A DNA stretch of 5,629 bases from Frankiaceae bacterium (lineage in GTDB: Bacteria > Actinomycetota > Actinomycetes > JAVEEJ01), in assembly GCA_030840515.1 (NCBI GenBank), contig JAVEEJ010000172.1:1-5629 (forward strand), in the 5' to 3' direction. The translations under genes and the position numbers were made by a program. Positions 5,386 to 5,629 of the stretch are shown piece by piece (the first letter of the stretch is position 1; each line of letters starts with the position of its first letter). The notes beneath the pieces were generated by a model. The model did no database searches and was not told the DNA's origin. It saw only the letters and a program-made list of their open reading frames with translations.

Positions 5386-5629
5386 ATGTCCACGGGCCAG
5401 ACGCTGCTGCTCGGCGCTATCGCCGGTTCCACGATCTTCATCGGGCTACCGCTGGGCCGGATGCGCAGTCCGCGCCGCGGGTTCACCGCACTGCTCACGG
5501 CGATCGCGGTCGGCATCCTGACGTTCCTGATCGTGGACATCTTCGCCCACGCCGCGGAGCCGGTGGAGGGCTCGCTGGACGCTGCGGTGCACGACAACGG
5601 GTCGGTGATCCGGGCGGCTGGGCTCTCCC
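5386..5629 (+). CDS. Probable ZIP-family metal transporter (5' part only)
   Basis: Eighty-one codons are present from the ATG at 5386 to the window edge. Residues 5-24 (LLLGAIAGSTIFIGLPLG) and 33-54 (FTALLTAIAVGILTFLIVDI) are two membrane helices joined by a short basic loop (RMRSPRRG), followed by Asp51, His55 and Glu58 in VDIFAHAAEPVEG. This pattern matches the N terminus of ZIP-type divalent metal (zinc, iron or manganese) permeases as I know them from actinobacteria; a full member would have about eight helices. The ribosome binding site is poor: GAGG lies 12 bases ahead, and TTG codons at 5368 and 5374 are in-frame alternatives. TTGACG at 5351-5356 could be a -35 element, but no clear -10 follows. 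The call is moderate because most of the protein is missing. Confidence 0.7.
   Translation, partial: MSTGQTLLLGAIAGSTIFIGLPLGRMRSPRRGFTALLTAIAVGILTFLIVDIFAHAAEPVEGSLDAAVHDNGSVIRAAGLS

Noticed and set aside
4935..5597. A 220-codon minus-strand open frame across the end of rnd and the ZIP gene
   Set aside because: Ser/Arg/Ala-rich shadow frame spanning two supported plus-strand genes and the hairpin between them.

Overview
The window comes from a very GC-rich chromosome with strong G/C third-position bias, GTG as well as ATG starts, tight gene packing and actinobacterial-type gene families. A high-GC actinomycete is the best reading; I cannot name a genus. It holds five protein genes, two of them cut by the window ends. 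I see no tRNA, rRNA, CRISPR array, insertion sequence or prophage gene.

Left half, minus strand (1-3027): a two-gene unit. The first gene encodes a secreted subtilisin-family (S8) protease with a signal peptide, a short propeptide, a complete Asp/His/Asn/Ser catalytic set and an unusual C-terminal tail with tryptophan at every fifth residue, 16 times in a row. Its stop codon overlaps by 4 nt the start of a second gene: a multi-pass membrane protein with a cytoplasmic coiled coil, a GAF-like domain and a helical region resembling a histidine-kinase dimerisation domain. The second gene runs off the left end, and no ATP-binding kinase domain is visible in its 466 codons.

Middle (3028-3299): a 272-bp divergent control region, the longest gene-free stretch. 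It is rich in structure: a 7-bp GC hairpin followed on the minus strand by a pyrimidine/T-rich run (terminator- or attenuator-like), a second 7-bp inverted repeat in the leader of the rightward gene, an 11-bp tandem repeat, and complementary segments that could hide or expose the protease ribosome binding site.

Right half, plus strand (3300-5629): a NarL/LuxR-type response regulator, then a ribonuclease D (DEDD exonuclease plus HRDC domain), then the first 81 codons of a probable ZIP-family metal transporter. Hairpins lie after the response regulator and after ribonuclease D.

The most interesting reading is that the protease, the overlapping membrane sensor-like protein and the divergent response regulator form one envelope-signalling module. 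Ribonuclease D and the ZIP transporter look like ordinary housekeeping neighbours. The module is inferred from gene order and domains; pairing of the sensor with the regulator is not shown by the sequence alone.
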